DNA of 64,000 nt from Geodermatophilaceae bacterium URHA0031 (GTDB taxonomy: Bacteria > Actinomycetota > Actinomycetes > Mycobacteriales > Geodermatophilaceae), in the NCBI GenBank assembly GCA_000620205.1, contig JHVP01000015.1, positions 1-64,000 on the forward strand, in the 5' to 3' direction. Below are positions 33,023 through 43,583 of the stretch, piece by piece. Both the position numbers and the translations under genes were made by a program. Numbering within the stretch: position 1 is the first letter of the stretch; each line of letters begins with the position of its first letter. The notes below the pieces were generated by a model. It was not told where the DNA came from, did not search any database, and saw only the letters and a program-made list of their open reading frames with translations.

Positions 33023-33066
33023 TTGGCACGGCCGTACCACTCAGCTATCTTGGGACGGTCGTACCA
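33023..33066 (+). promoter_or_regulatory. Promoter with two direct repeats upstream of the SMR exporter
   Basis: TTGGCA (33023-33028), 17-base spacer, TATCTT (33046-33051): a strong sigma-70-type promoter. Two near-identical 10-mers lie over it, GGCCGTACCA (33030-33039, in the spacer) and GGTCGTACCA (33057-33066, at the expected start site), 27 bases apart. They are likely binding sites for the TetR regulator encoded downstream. Confidence 0.7.
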
Positions 33067-33082
33067 ACTCTGGAGGTGCCGT

Positions 33083-33409
33083 ATGGCGTGGGCCCTGGTC
33101 ATCGTCGCCGGCGTGCTGGAGACCGGCTTCGCCGTCGCGCTGAAGGCGTCCGCCGGGTTCTCCCGACTGGTGCCGACCCTGCTCTTCCTCGCCTGCGCGG
33201 CCGGCAGCTTCACGCTGCTCAGCATCGGTCTGCGCACCCTCCCGGTGGGCTCGGCCTACGCGGTCTGGACCGGGATCGGGGCGGTGGGCACCGCGGTCTA
33301 CGGGATGGTGGCGCTCGGCGAGTCCACGCAGGTCCTCAAGCTGGTGTCCATCGCGCTCGTGGTCGCCGGCGTGGTGGGGCTGCAGCTGACCAGCAGTCAG
33401 GGCCACTGA
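33083..33409 (+). CDS. sugE: SMR-family exporter of SugE/Gdx type
   Basis: A 108-residue four-helix small multidrug resistance protein. The coupling Glu is E13 (VLETGF), and S42, Y59 and W62 (SAYAVWTG) match residues that mark the SugE/Gdx guanidinium exporters. Phe replaces the usual Trp at position 16, so the substrate range may differ. It works as an antiparallel dimer swapping protons for a cation. GGAGG precedes the ATG. The regulator gene begins one base after its stop. No guanidine riboswitch is visible; regulation appears to be by TetR. Confidence 0.9.
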   Translation: MAWALVIVAGVLETGFAVALKASAGFSRLVPTLLFLACAAGSFTLLSIGLRTLPVGSAYAVWTGIGAVGTAVYGMVALGESTQVLKLVSIALVVAGVVGLQLTSSQGH

Positions 33410-33410
33410 C

Positions 33411-34049
33411 ATGGCTGCGGCACGGGTGGTCCGGCGCACCTCGCCGCGCGGCGCCGAGCGCAGGCAACACCTCATCGCTGCAGCCGGGGAGCTGGTCATG
33501 GAGCAGGGTTTCGGCGCGGTGAGCCACCGGGCCGTGGCCCAGCGGGCGGGGCTGCCCCTGGCGGCGACGACGTACTACTTCGCGTCGCTCGAGGACCTGC
33601 TGGCTGAGGCCGTCGGGGACCTCGCCGACAGCTGGCTGGCTGCCGCCCGCGGGGTCCTCGACGCCCTGCCGGAGCACCTCGACGGTCCGCGAGCGGTCGC
33701 CGAGGCCGTGCTCCATGTCGCCGCGCTCGTCCCCGGCGGCAGCACCGGGACCGACCTGGGCGCTCTGCTGAGCCTCTACGAGAGGTACGTCGAGTCCGCC
33801 CGGCACGAGGGTCTCCGGCCGCTCATCGCCGCCTACGACGCGGGCATCGACGGTCTGCTCGTCGACGTGCTGCGGCGGTCCGGAGCGCCGGCCTCACCGG
33901 ACGCCGCCCGGCTGCTGCTGGCCGTCGCCGACGGGGCACTGCTGCGCGCGCTGGCGGAGGGGCGGCCTCCCGGGTCGGCCGTCGACGCGGTGGAAGGGGT
34001 GGTCCGGCTGTTGTCCGCCCAGGGCCAGGACACGGCGGGCGAGCGATGA
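33411..34049 (+). CDS. TetR-family repressor, likely of the SMR operon
   Basis: A 212-residue TetR protein. The N-terminal helix-turn-helix (about 20-65) reads RRQHLIAAAGELVMEQGF, then VSHRAVAQRAGLPLAATTYYFASLEDL. The C-terminal ligand domain is Ala/Leu-rich and not diagnostic. It shares a transcript with the exporter gene and probably represses the promoter at 33023-33066, releasing it when an exported cation binds. Its stop lies 7 bases from the convergent desaturase stop. Confidence 0.9.
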   Translation: MAAARVVRRTSPRGAERRQHLIAAAGELVMEQGFGAVSHRAVAQRAGLPLAATTYYFASLEDLLAEAVGDLADSWLAAARGVLDALPEHLDGPRAVAEAVLHVAALVPGGSTGTDLGALLSLYERYVESARHEGLRPLIAAYDAGIDGLLVDVLRRSGAPASPDAARLLLAVADGALLRALAEGRPPGSAVDAVEGVVRLLSAQGQDTAGER

Positions 34050-34056
34050 CCCGCCG

Positions 34057-35019
34057 TCAGGCCTGGGGGAGAGGGGTGAGGGCCTCGTCCGAGCGGGCCT
34101 GCAGGCGGGCGCGCATCCGGTCCCGGCTCTCCACGAACTTCGTCGCCTGCGCGTCCAGGCCGGCGAGGAACTGGGCGAGCTCCTCGCGGGCGCGCTCACC
34201 CTCGGCGCCCAGGTCGGTGCGCTCGAACACCTTCCACGCCCGCAGCACCGGCTGGATCACCTCGTCGTGGTGCAGCCGCAGGTCGTAGATGCCGGCCTTG
34301 GCGATGATCACCGAGTTCTTCCGGAAGCCGGCCATCGTGGCGCCGGGCATCTCGAACCGCATGACCTCGTCGGCGACGGCGCGCATGGTCGCGTCCGGCT
34401 CGATCTCGAACGCCGCCGAGACGATGTTGCGGTAGAAGACCATGTGCAGGTTCTCGTCCTTGGCGATCCGGGCGAGCAGCTGGTCGGCGATCGGGTCGCC
34501 GGTGGCCTTGCCGGTGTTGCGGTGGCTGACCCGGGTCGCGAGCTCCTGGAAGGAGACGTAGGCGACCGCCTCCAGCGGGGTCTTGTCGCCGGAGTCGTAG
34601 CCGGAGGTCATGTAGTCCATCCGGGCCCGCTCCAGCTCCACCGGGTCGACCCCGCGGGTGACCACCAGGTAGTCGCGCAGCGCGACCCCGTGCCGGTTCT
34701 CCTCCGCCGTCCAGCGGCCGACCCAGGTGCCCCAGGCGCCGTCCCGGCCGAACCGGGTGGCGATCTCCCGGTGGTAGCTGGGCAGGTTGTCCTCGGTGAG
34801 CAGGTTGGTGAACATCGCCGCCCTGGCGGTCTCGTCCAGCCGGGACTGCTCCGGGGACCAGTCCTCCCCGCCCAGGAAGGCGAAGTCCCGCCCCTGGGAC
34901 CACGGGACGTAGTCGTGCGGGTGCCACTCCTGCGCCAGCCCCAGGTGCCGGTCCAGGTTCTCGGCGACCACCGGCTCGAGCTCGGTGAGCAGGGCTGCTT
35001 CTCGCGGCGTCCGGGACAC
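34057..35019 (-). CDS. Acyl-ACP desaturase (diiron, DesA/FAB2 type)
   Basis: A 320-residue soluble ferritin-like desaturase. Two E-x-x-H iron motifs are visible, TAEENRHG (about residue 115) and KDENLHMVF (about 200), with earlier and later acidic ligands on the four-helix bundle. It introduces a double bond into acyl-ACP with O2 and ferredoxin. Mycobacterial DesA2-like proteins are the nearest recognisable type. GTG 35019 is chosen because GAGGAGG sits 6 bases upstream and the family start PREAALLTELEPVVAENLDRHL follows; the frame is open for 650 bases more but that part is non-coding. Confidence 0.92.
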   Translation of the reverse strand: MSRTPREAALLTELEPVVAENLDRHLGLAQEWHPHDYVPWSQGRDFAFLGGEDWSPEQSRLDETARAAMFTNLLTEDNLPSYHREIATRFGRDGAWGTWVGRWTAEENRHGVALRDYLVVTRGVDPVELERARMDYMTSGYDSGDKTPLEAVAYVSFQELATRVSHRNTGKATGDPIADQLLARIAKDENLHMVFYRNIVSAAFEIEPDATMRAVADEVMRFEMPGATMAGFRKNSVIIAKAGIYDLRLHHDEVIQPVLRAWKVFERTDLGAEGERAREELAQFLAGLDAQATKFVESRDRMRARLQARSDEALTPLPQA

Positions 35020-35113
35020 GGTGTGCCTCCTCTGGTGGGTTCTCCGGCGGGGACCGACGGCGGGGGGGTACAGGGACCTCGACCGCGGTTGCCCGCAGTC
35101 TGCCGGTCCGGCG

Positions 35114-35130
35114 GCACACCCGTGGTGTGC
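35114..35130. promoter_or_regulatory. Dyad in the desaturase/LCP divergent region
   Basis: GCACACC-CGT-GGTGTGC, perfect 7-base arms, 95 bases upstream of the desaturase start and 130 bases upstream of the LCP start. It is a possible operator. The rest of this 241-base region shows no clear promoter or gene. Confidence 0.4.
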
Positions 35131-35260
35131 GGTACCCACGACGCCCCCGGGCACGCGTGTCCTGTGCCCTGGGTCACGGAGGACCTGGCCCGACAGCCCC
35201 GAGCCGGTTTCGGTGCGATCATGACGTGATGACCGGGTCCGCCGAGGGAGTGACGGCTGC

Positions 35261-36892
35261 GTGAGCGACGACGCTGCAGCAGCCCGTTCCCCCGCCCTCT
35301 CCAGTCCCGACCGGTCCGACCGACGAGCGCAGGAGGGGGTGGCCGCCGCGGGCTCGCCCACCGCACCCCCGCGCACCGGCTCCAGCGCGCATGGACCCGC
35401 ACCCGGCGCGCACCCCGCGCGCGGGTTCGGGTCGGCGCTGGCGCTCACGGTGGCCGGCACCGTCGTCCCCGGGGTGGCGTTCCTGGCCAGCGGCCGCCGC
35501 CGGTCGGGCACCGTGGTCCTCGTAGTCTTCCTGCTCCTCCTCGGCGGTGGGGTGTGGCTGGCCACCGGGGGTCGTCGCGACGCCGTCCACCTGGCGGTCG
35601 ACTCGACCGCCCTGCTCTGGTTCATCGGCGGGGTGGCGCTGCTGGCGCTGCTCTGGCTTGTCGTCGTCGTCACCGGCTACCGCGCCCTGCTGCCGCGGCG
35701 CACCCGGGGCTGGCAGCGCGCGCTGGGCGGACTCGTCGTGCTGCTGCTGTGCGCCGCGGTCGCCGCACCGGCCGCCGCCGTGGTGCGCATCGCCAACGCC
35801 CAGCGGGATCTCGTCACCAGCGTCTTCAACGACGGTGACAGCGCCACCGTGGCCCAGCCGACCGACACCTCCGTCCCGTTCGACGGCAAGGACGAGATCA
35901 ACGTCCTGCTGCTCGGCGGCGACGGTGGCGCCGGCCGGGAGGGCGTCCGCACCGACACGGTGATCGTCGCCCACGTGCAGGTCGCGACCGGTGCGACGAC
36001 GCTGTTCAGCCTGCCGCGGAACCTGGAGAACCTGCCGTTCCCGGCCGACAGCCCACTGGCCGCCCTGTACCCGAACGGGTTCACGGCCGGCAGCGAGAGC
36101 GAGAGCCTGCTCAACGCCGTGTACCGGAACGGTCCGGCCGCCCACCCCGACGTCCTGGGCCCGACCGACGACCCGGGGGCGGACTTCCTCAAGCTCGGTG
36201 TCGGCGAGGCCCTCGGGCTGCACATCGACTACTACCTGCTGGTCAACCTCGACGGCTTCAGCCGACTGGTCGACGCCCTCGGCGGGATCACGGTCAACGT
36301 CAACTACTACGTCCCGGTCAACGGCGACACCGCCACCGGTGCCCTGCCCGACGCCTACATCGCGCCCGGGCCGAACCAGCACATGAGCGGCACGCGCGCG
36401 CTGGACTTCGCCCGCGGCCGCTACGGCCTCTCGGACTACCTGCGGATGGACCGGCAGCGGTGCGTGCTGCAGGCCATCGTCGACGCCGCCGACCCGGTCA
36501 CCCTGCTCTCGCAGTACCAGAACCTGGCCCGGACGACGCAGGACATCGTGAGCACCGACGTGCCCTCCGCCGTCCTCGGTGACGTCGTCGACCTGGCCTT
36601 CGACGTGAAGTCCGCCGGCATCCGCAGCGTCGTCTTCGACGACACGGTGATCAACCCGGCCTACCCCGACTACCCGAAGATGCGGGCGCTGGTCCAGCAG
36701 GCGCTGCACCCCGCGCCGGGGGGCACCCCGACCTCGGCTGCACCGGCGACGCCCAGCGAGCCGCTGGCCGCCGCGCCGTCACCGGGCGGCAACGGCGGGT
36801 CGGTGACCGAGGTGGCGGACGCCTGCGCCTACGACCCGGCGCAGGCCCAGGCGGCCCTGGAGGCCGGTCAGCCCCCGACCCGCGGCGGCTGA
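35261..36892 (+). CDS. LytR-CpsA-Psr (LCP) family phosphotransferase
   Basis: A 543-residue cell-envelope protein. A long Ala/Pro-rich cytoplasmic tail (1-60) is followed by membrane segments (about 62-78, 84-105, 118-142 and 155-175) and the extracellular LCP domain (about 215-460). Key motifs are INVLLLGGDGGAGREGVRTD, FSLPRNL, GGITVNVNYYVPVNG and ALDFARGRYGLSDYLRMDRQR, whose Arg and Asp residues bind the polyprenyl phosphate. LCP enzymes attach arabinogalactan, teichoic acid or capsule to peptidoglycan. The Pro/Ala-rich C-terminal tail is low complexity. The extra membrane helices before the LCP domain exceed the usual single anchor. The end overlaps lutC by 25 bases. Confidence 0.92.
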   Translation: MSDDAAAARSPALSSPDRSDRRAQEGVAAAGSPTAPPRTGSSAHGPAPGAHPARGFGSALALTVAGTVVPGVAFLASGRRRSGTVVLVVFLLLLGGGVWLATGGRRDAVHLAVDSTALLWFIGGVALLALLWLVVVVTGYRALLPRRTRGWQRALGGLVVLLLCAAVAAPAAAVVRIANAQRDLVTSVFNDGDSATVAQPTDTSVPFDGKDEINVLLLGGDGGAGREGVRTDTVIVAHVQVATGATTLFSLPRNLENLPFPADSPLAALYPNGFTAGSESESLLNAVYRNGPAAHPDVLGPTDDPGADFLKLGVGEALGLHIDYYLLVNLDGFSRLVDALGGITVNVNYYVPVNGDTATGALPDAYIAPGPNQHMSGTRALDFARGRYGLSDYLRMDRQRCVLQAIVDAADPVTLLSQYQNLARTTQDIVSTDVPSAVLGDVVDLAFDVKSAGIRSVVFDDTVINPAYPDYPKMRALVQQALHPAPGGTPTSAAPATPSEPLAAAPSPGGNGGSVTEVADACAYDPAQAQAALEAGQPPTRGG

Positions 36893-37512
36893 ACCAGCAC
36901 GACCACCAGCGTGCGGGGGCCGTGCACGCCCTCGACCCGCTCGAGCTCGATGTCGCTGGTCGCCGACGGTCCGCTGACCATGGTCAGCGGCCGCAGCGGG
37001 TCCAGCCGGGCCAGCCCCTCGGGCACGCCGCCCACCACCTGGTCGGCGGTGACCACGCACACCAGGCAGTCGGGCAGCAGCGACAGCGCCCGCCGGCCGC
37101 AGGCGGGCGAGCCGTCGAGCACCAGCGTGCCGGTCTCGGCGATCGCCACCGCGACGGCGGTCACCGACGCGGCCCGGTCGGCGAGCTGCACCGCCGGGCG
37201 GTCGTCGTCGACGTCGCAGCCCTCCGGCCGCCACTCCTGCGGCAGCCCCGGCGCCACGACGACGTCACCGGCGGCCCAGCCGGCCCCGAGCGCCTGGTCC
37301 AGCGCAGCCCGCACCGTGGCAGCGACGTCGGCGGGAGCGCAGCGCAGCACCGTCGCCCGGTAGTCCTCCACCCGGTCGACCACGAGGTCGAGCAGCTCCG
37401 GGCCGGTGGTGGGGTGCTCCTGCCGGTAGTCGCGGACCACCTCCGGGACGGCGGCCCGGGTCTCGCCGAGCGCCTGCCGGATCCGGCCGAGCACGTCCTC
37501 CCGCGCGCTCAC
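36868..37512 (-). CDS. lutC: LutC: L-lactate utilisation protein, LUD domain
   Basis: A 214-residue LUD-domain protein, last gene of lacI-lutA-lutB-lutC. LutABC together oxidise L-lactate to pyruvate in Bacillus and others; LutC is required but its chemical part is unclear. Visible family features are DVLGRIRQALGETRA at the start, AETGTLVLDGSPACGRRALSLLPD and a closing VSGPSATSDIELERVEGVHGPR segment. The GTG start overlaps the lutB stop (GTGA). The 3' end overlaps the LCP gene on the other strand. Confidence 0.92.
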   Translation of the reverse strand: MSAREDVLGRIRQALGETRAAVPEVVRDYRQEHPTTGPELLDLVVDRVEDYRATVLRCAPADVAATVRAALDQALGAGWAAGDVVVAPGLPQEWRPEGCDVDDDRPAVQLADRAASVTAVAVAIAETGTLVLDGSPACGRRALSLLPDCLVCVVTADQVVGGVPEGLARLDPLRPLTMVSGPSATSDIELERVEGVHGPRTLVVVLVQPPRVGG

Positions 37513-38990
37513 CGGCCGTGCTCCTCGGTCCACTGCTGCACGAAGGTCCTGGCCGGCGGGGTGGGCAGGTCCCGGCTGCGCGTCCAGCCCGAGACCGGCG
37601 GGGGCAGCGCGTTGGGCAGCGTCGGCCGGCCGCGGGAGAGCAGCCGGCCGAGGCCGGCCGCGCGTTGGGCAAGGTGCCACAGCCGCGGGTTCGACATCGC
37701 CCGGGCCAGGGCCGTGAACGCCAGGCCCTCGGCGGTCGGCTTCTCCTGCGCCTCCACGTGCTCGGCCCGCAGGTGCACCAGGATCGAGGGGATGTCGATC
37801 GCCACCGGGCAGACCTCGAAGCAGGCGCCGCACAACGAGGAGGCGTAGGGCAGCGAGGCGTTGTCCTCCACCCCGGTGAGCTGCGGGGAGAGGATCGCGC
37901 CGATCGGCCCGGGGTAGACCGAGCCGTAGGAGTGCCCGCCGGTGCGCTCGTACACCGGGCAGACGTTCAGGCAGGCCGAGCAGCGGATGCAGTGCAGCGC
38001 CTCCCGGCCCACCTCGTCGGCGAGCACTGCCGTCCGGCCGTTGTCCAGCAGCACCAGGTGGAACTCCTGCGGCCCGTCGCCGGGGGTGACCCCCGCCCAG
38101 GTGGAGGTGTAGGGGTTCATCCGCTCGCCGGTGGAGGACCGGGGGAGCAGCTGCAGGAAGACCTCCAGGTCGCGCCAGGTCGGCACCACCTTCTCGATGC
38201 CCATGACGGTGATCAGCGTCTCGGGCAGGGTCAGGCACATCCGGCCGTTGCCCTCGCTCTCCACCACCGTCAGCGTGCCGGTCTCTGCGACGGCGAAGTT
38301 CGCGCCGCTCACCGCCACCCGGGCCCGGAGGAACCGCTCGCGCAGGTGCTGGCGGGCGGCCATGGCCAGCCGGCGCGGGTCGTCGGTGAGGCCAGGGTCC
38401 ACACCGGGGATCGTGCGGGCGAAGATCTCCCGGATCTCGGCCCGGTTCTTGTGGATCGCCGGCACCAGGATGTGGGAGGGCTGGTCCTCACCGAGCTGGA
38501 CGATCAGCTCGGCCAGGTCGGTCTCGAAGACGTCGAGGCCGGCGGCCTCCAGCGCCTCGTTCAGCCCGATCTCCTGGGTGGCCATCGACTTGACCTTGAC
38601 CACCTCGGGCGCGCCGGTGGCCAGCACCAGCCGGGTGACGATCTCGTTGGCCTCGTTGGCGTCCCGGGCCCAGTGGACGACGCCGCCGCGGGCGGTCACC
38701 TGCCGCTCCAGCTCCTCCAGGTGCTCGTCGAGGCGCGCCATCGTGGCGGCCTTGAGGGCCTTGCCGGCCGCCCGCAACTGCTCCCAGTCGGGGACCTCGG
38801 CCACCACCCGGGCCCGCTTGCCGCGGATGGTGGAGGTCGCGTGACCGAGGTTGGCCCGCAGCTGCCCGTCGCGCAGCGCGCCGCGGGCGGCGTCCGGGAA
38901 CGACTGGTCGCCGCGCAGGTGCCCCACGCCCCGGGGCGCGGTCGGCAGGCCCAGGAAGGTGGGCGCCTTCGGGGGGACGGTGGCGGTCAT
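37509..38990 (-). CDS. lutB: LutB: iron-sulfur L-lactate oxidation protein
   Basis: A 493-residue protein with an N-terminal LUD domain (about 50-290; AVAETGTLTVVESEGNGRMC) and two ferredoxin-type clusters, CIRCSACLNVCPVYE (near 310) and CGACFEVCPVAI (near 365). The C-terminal tail is helical. It passes electrons in the LutABC lactate dehydrogenase complex, probably to the quinone pool. The ATG overlaps the lutA stop (ATGA). Some lut operons lack the long N-terminal segment; here it is full length. Confidence 0.95.
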   Translation of the reverse strand: MTATVPPKAPTFLGLPTAPRGVGHLRGDQSFPDAARGALRDGQLRANLGHATSTIRGKRARVVAEVPDWEQLRAAGKALKAATMARLDEHLEELERQVTARGGVVHWARDANEANEIVTRLVLATGAPEVVKVKSMATQEIGLNEALEAAGLDVFETDLAELIVQLGEDQPSHILVPAIHKNRAEIREIFARTIPGVDPGLTDDPRRLAMAARQHLRERFLRARVAVSGANFAVAETGTLTVVESEGNGRMCLTLPETLITVMGIEKVVPTWRDLEVFLQLLPRSSTGERMNPYTSTWAGVTPGDGPQEFHLVLLDNGRTAVLADEVGREALHCIRCSACLNVCPVYERTGGHSYGSVYPGPIGAILSPQLTGVEDNASLPYASSLCGACFEVCPVAIDIPSILVHLRAEHVEAQEKPTAEGLAFTALARAMSNPRLWHLAQRAAGLGRLLSRGRPTLPNALPPPVSGWTRSRDLPTPPARTFVQQWTEEHGR

Positions 38991-39760
38991 GCCGGCACCG
39001 CCGGTCGGGTCTTCTGGTCGGGACTCACGGCTTCCTCCGTCGAGGCGAGGATCTCGGCCAGGTGCACGGTGCGGGTGCCGGCCCGCAACCGGGAGAGGCC
39101 GCCGCCGATGTGCATCAGGCAGGACGCGTCCCCGGCGGTGCACACCTCGGCGTGGGTGGACAGCACGTTGGCCATCTTGTCGGTGAGCATCGCCGTCGAG
39201 GTGTCGGCGTTCTTGACCGCGAATGTCCCGCCGAACCCGCAGCACTGCTCGGCGCCGGGCAGCTCGACCAGCTCCAGGCCGCGGACCGCCCGGAGCAGCT
39301 GGTAGGGCCGGTCGCCCACCTTCAGCAGCCGCAGCGAGTGGCAGGTCGGGTGGTAGGTGACCCGGTGCGGGTAGTAGGCGCCGACGTCGGTCACGCCGAG
39401 GACGTCGACCAGGAACTGGGACAGCTCGTAGGTGCGCCCGGCCAGCTCCTCGGCGGCCCGGGCGAGCTCCTCGTCACCGGCCCGGCGGGCGACGTCGGCC
39501 TGCTGGTGGTGGATCGAGGCGACGCACGAGCCGGACGGCGCGACGATCGCCTCGGCGCCGGCGAAGGCCCGGACGTGGTTGGCGACGATCCCGACCGCCT
39601 CCCGCCGGTAGCCGGTGTTGACGTGCATCTGCCCGCAGCAGGCCTGCCCGGTCGGCACGACGACCTCGTGCCCGAGCCGTTGCAGCAGGGACGCGGTGGC
39701 GTGCGCCACCGACGGGGTCAGGGTGTCCACCAGGCAGGTGGCGAAGAGCGCGACCTTCAT
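38987..39760 (-). CDS. lutA: LutA: (Fe-S)-binding L-lactate oxidation protein
   Basis: A 257-residue protein with two CCG domains: PTGQACCGQMHVNTGYR (near 45) and GAEQCCGFGGTFAVKN (near 190). These cysteine motifs bind iron-sulfur or heterodisulfide-type cofactors as in GlpC and HdrB. It is the catalytic candidate of LutABC. GGAGG lies 6 bases before the ATG, which overlaps the stop of the upstream LacI-type gene, so lactate oxidation is translated from the regulator's own transcript. Confidence 0.94.
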   Translation of the reverse strand: MKVALFATCLVDTLTPSVAHATASLLQRLGHEVVVPTGQACCGQMHVNTGYRREAVGIVANHVRAFAGAEAIVAPSGSCVASIHHQQADVARRAGDEELARAAEELAGRTYELSQFLVDVLGVTDVGAYYPHRVTYHPTCHSLRLLKVGDRPYQLLRAVRGLELVELPGAEQCCGFGGTFAVKNADTSTAMLTDKMANVLSTHAEVCTAGDASCLMHIGGGLSRLRAGTRTVHLAEILASTEEAVSPDQKTRPAVPA

Positions 39761-40806
39761 CCGATACCTCCGCTCGCGACGGCCGGGCGGGGCCGCCGGA
39801 CCATGCTGGACTCGCGGACGACGAGCGTGGGCTCGAAGACCGGCTGTTCGTGGACGTGTTCGGCACCCCGGGTGGCCTCGTCGAGGAGCAGTTCCGCCGC
39901 CCGCCGGCCCAGTTCCTGCCGCGGCTTGCGGACCGAGGTCAGCGGCACCGCGGCCGCAGCCGCGAAGTCGATGTCGTCGTAACCCACGATGGCGAAGTCC
40001 TCGGGGACCCGCACCCCGTGGCGGACCATCTCCTGCAGCACGCCCAGCGCGAGCAGGTCGTTGGCGCAGACCGCCGCCGTGGGCCGCCGGCCGGCCGGGA
40101 GCCCGATGACCTGCGCCGCGGCCTCGCGCCCACCGGCGACGGTGAGCGTGTCGGGGGAGAGGACGGTCAGCGCGTCGTCGGTACCGGTGCCCTCGCGCAC
40201 GGCGGCCACCACGCCGTCGTGCCGCTCCTGCACCTGGGGCAGCCCCGAGGAGCCGCCGATGAAGGCGATCCGGCGGTGACCACGCTCGAGGAGGTGGTCG
40301 GCGGCCAGCCGGCCGCCCAGCACGTCGTCGACGGCGACGGCGCACTGGCCGGGCCCGGTGGCGCGTCGGTCGAGCAGGACGACCGGCGTGCCACGGGACC
40401 GCAGCGCCTCGACGTGCGGGGACAGCTCGGCCGTCGGGGTGATGAGCACGCCCTGCACGCGCTGCTCGGTCAGCACGTCGAGGTGTGCGGACTCCCGGTC
40501 GGCCCGGTCGTCGGAGTTGCACAGCATCACCGCGAGGCCGGCGGCCTCCGCAACCTCCTCGACGCCGCGGGCGACGTCGGTGAAGAACGGGTTGGCGATG
40601 TCCAGCACGACCAGCCCGATGGTGCGGCTGCGGCCGGCCCGCAGGTGCCGGGCGGACTCGTTGCGGACGAAGCCGAGCGCCGCGATCGCGGCCTGGACCC
40701 GTTCCCGGGTGGCCGGGGCGACGGTGCCGGGCCGGTTGAGGACGTTGCTGACCGTGCCGACCGAGACCCCGGCCGCCACGGCGACGTCCCGGATGCTGGC
40801 GGTCAG
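39757..40806 (-). CDS. LacI-family regulator of the rhamnose/lactate module
   Basis: A 349-residue LacI/GalR regulator. The helix-turn-helix (ASIRDVAVAAGVSVGTVSNVLNRPG) is at the N terminus, the hinge near residue 50, and the periplasmic-binding-like domain (60-340) contains SRTIGLVVLDIANPFFTDV and PTAAVCANDLLALGVL. The best start is CTG 40806, with GGGGAG 5 bases upstream; an in-frame GTG at 40860 would put the operator inside the coding region. It heads the lut operon and faces the rhamnose operon. It probably represses both through operators at 40831 and 40942; the inducer may be rhamnose or a breakdown product. Confidence 0.88.
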   Translation of the reverse strand: MTASIRDVAVAAGVSVGTVSNVLNRPGTVAPATRERVQAAIAALGFVRNESARHLRAGRSRTIGLVVLDIANPFFTDVARGVEEVAEAAGLAVMLCNSDDRADRESAHLDVLTEQRVQGVLITPTAELSPHVEALRSRGTPVVLLDRRATGPGQCAVAVDDVLGGRLAADHLLERGHRRIAFIGGSSGLPQVQERHDGVVAAVREGTGTDDALTVLSPDTLTVAGGREAAAQVIGLPAGRRPTAAVCANDLLALGVLQEMVRHGVRVPEDFAIVGYDDIDFAAAAAVPLTSVRKPRQELGRRAAELLLDEATRGAEHVHEQPVFEPTLVVRESSMVRRPRPAVASGGIG

Positions 40807-40830
40807 CGGAGCTCCCCTGCAGGTCAGGCG

Positions 40831-40844
40831 TTGAAACGTCTCAA
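40831..40844. promoter_or_regulatory. LacI-type operator O1 upstream of the regulator-lut operon
   Basis: TTGAAACGTCTCAA, one mismatched pair short of a perfect palindrome, extended to GTTGAAACGTCTCAAC at 40830-40845. It matches the operator at 40942 in the core GAAACGT. It is 24 bases upstream of the CTG start, so it can give autorepression. Confidence 0.75.
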
Positions 40845-40895
40845 CGTCGCTCGGGTCCACCAGATCACGGTTCGGAGGCCGCGGGCCGGTGACGG

Positions 40896-40925
40896 TTGAC
40901 ACATTCCTAGCAGCTTCCCTATGGT
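40896..40925 (+). promoter_or_regulatory. Sigma-70-type promoter of the rhamnose operon
   Basis: TTGACA (40896-40901), 18-base spacer, TATGGT (40920-40925). This is the best-matched promoter in the window. Transcription would begin near 40932, 10 bases upstream of the operator. Confidence 0.75.
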
Positions 40926-40941
40926 CTGCGCCACAACGCCT

Positions 40942-40955
40942 CTGAAACGTTTCAG
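40942..40955. promoter_or_regulatory. LacI-type operator O2 of the rhamnose operon
   Basis: CTGAAACGTTTCAG, a perfect 14-base palindrome of LacI/GalR type, lying at about +10 to +24 of the predicted transcript. A repressor here would block elongation or open-complex formation. Confidence 0.8.
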
Positions 40956-40989
40956 CCGAAGCGACGGAGGCCCTCGACGAGGAGGTCAC

Positions 40990-42506
<1,517 letters not shown>

Positions 42507-42510
<4 letters not shown>

Positions 42511-43583
42511 GCGCCTCCACCGCCCACCGGCCGCCCACCGGGGCGACCGAGGCCGACGCGCCGGAGGCCCGCTCCCGGCGCGGGGCCGCGCTCGCCCAGC
42601 GGCTGGTCGTCGTCCGGGAGCTCGGCATCCTCGCCGCGCTGGTGCTGCTGATCGGCATCACGCTGATCGCCAACCCGCGCTTCCTGTCGGGGCAGAACGT
42701 CCGGGACCTGATGCTGTCGGCCGCGGTGCTGGTGGTGCTCGCCGCCGGCCAGACGATGGTCATCATCACCCGCAACGTCGACCTGTCGGTCGGGTCGGTG
42801 CTGGGGCTGTCCGCCTACGCCGTCGGCACGTTGCTGGTCGACCACCCCGGCACCCCGGTGGTGGTCGCGGTGCTGGCCGGCATGGTCGTCGGTGCGGTGT
42901 GCGGCCTGGTCAACGGCGCGATCGTCGCGGTGGCCAAGGTCCCCTCGCTGGTGGTCACGCTGGGCACGCTGTACGCCATCCGCGGGCTGACCTCGCTGTG
43001 GGCGAGCAGCTCCGACCGGCTGCAGATCAACGCCTCCGACCTGCCCAGCAGCTTCAAGAGCTTCGGCGGGGCCCGGGTGCTCGGCATCCCCGTGCTGTTC
43101 CTGATCGCGGTCGCGGTCGTCCTGGTGGTCGGCTACCACCTGCGCTCCTACCGCAGCGGCCGTGAGCTGTACGGCATCGGCTCGGCACCCGAGGCGGCCC
43201 GGCTCTCCGGCATCCCGGTCGGGCGGCGGGTGCTCACCGCATTCGTGCTCAACGGTGCCCTGGCCGGCCTGGCCGGCGTCCTCTACGCCGCCCGGTTCCA
43301 GACGCTGGACACCACGGCCGGCACCGGCCTCGAGCTCAACGTGGTGGCCGCCGCCGTGGTCGGTGGTGTCGCGATCGCCGGGGGCACCGGCAGCGCCTGG
43401 GGCGCCGCGCTCGGCGCGCTGCTGCTCACCACCATCGGCACCGCGCTGCCGCAGCTGGGCATCAACCCGTTCTGGCGGGACGCCGCGGTCGGCGCCCTGA
43501 TCCTCGCCGCCATCGCCCTGGACCGGACGCTCACCCTGCGCCTGGCCGCCCGCCTCCGAGGGAGGAACCTCCGTGGCAGTTGA
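42507..43583 (+). CDS. rhaP: Sugar ABC transporter permease 1 (RhaP type)
   Basis: A 358-residue CUT2 permease with about eight to ten membrane spans. The family motifs are [19 protein letters not shown] and [17 protein letters not shown], and near the end [24 protein letters not shown]. The first 30 residues are a hydrophilic cytoplasmic tail. It pairs with the second permease encoded next. The start overlaps the ATPase stop, and the end overlaps the second permease by 11 bases. Sugar specificity is inferred from context. Confidence 0.9.
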
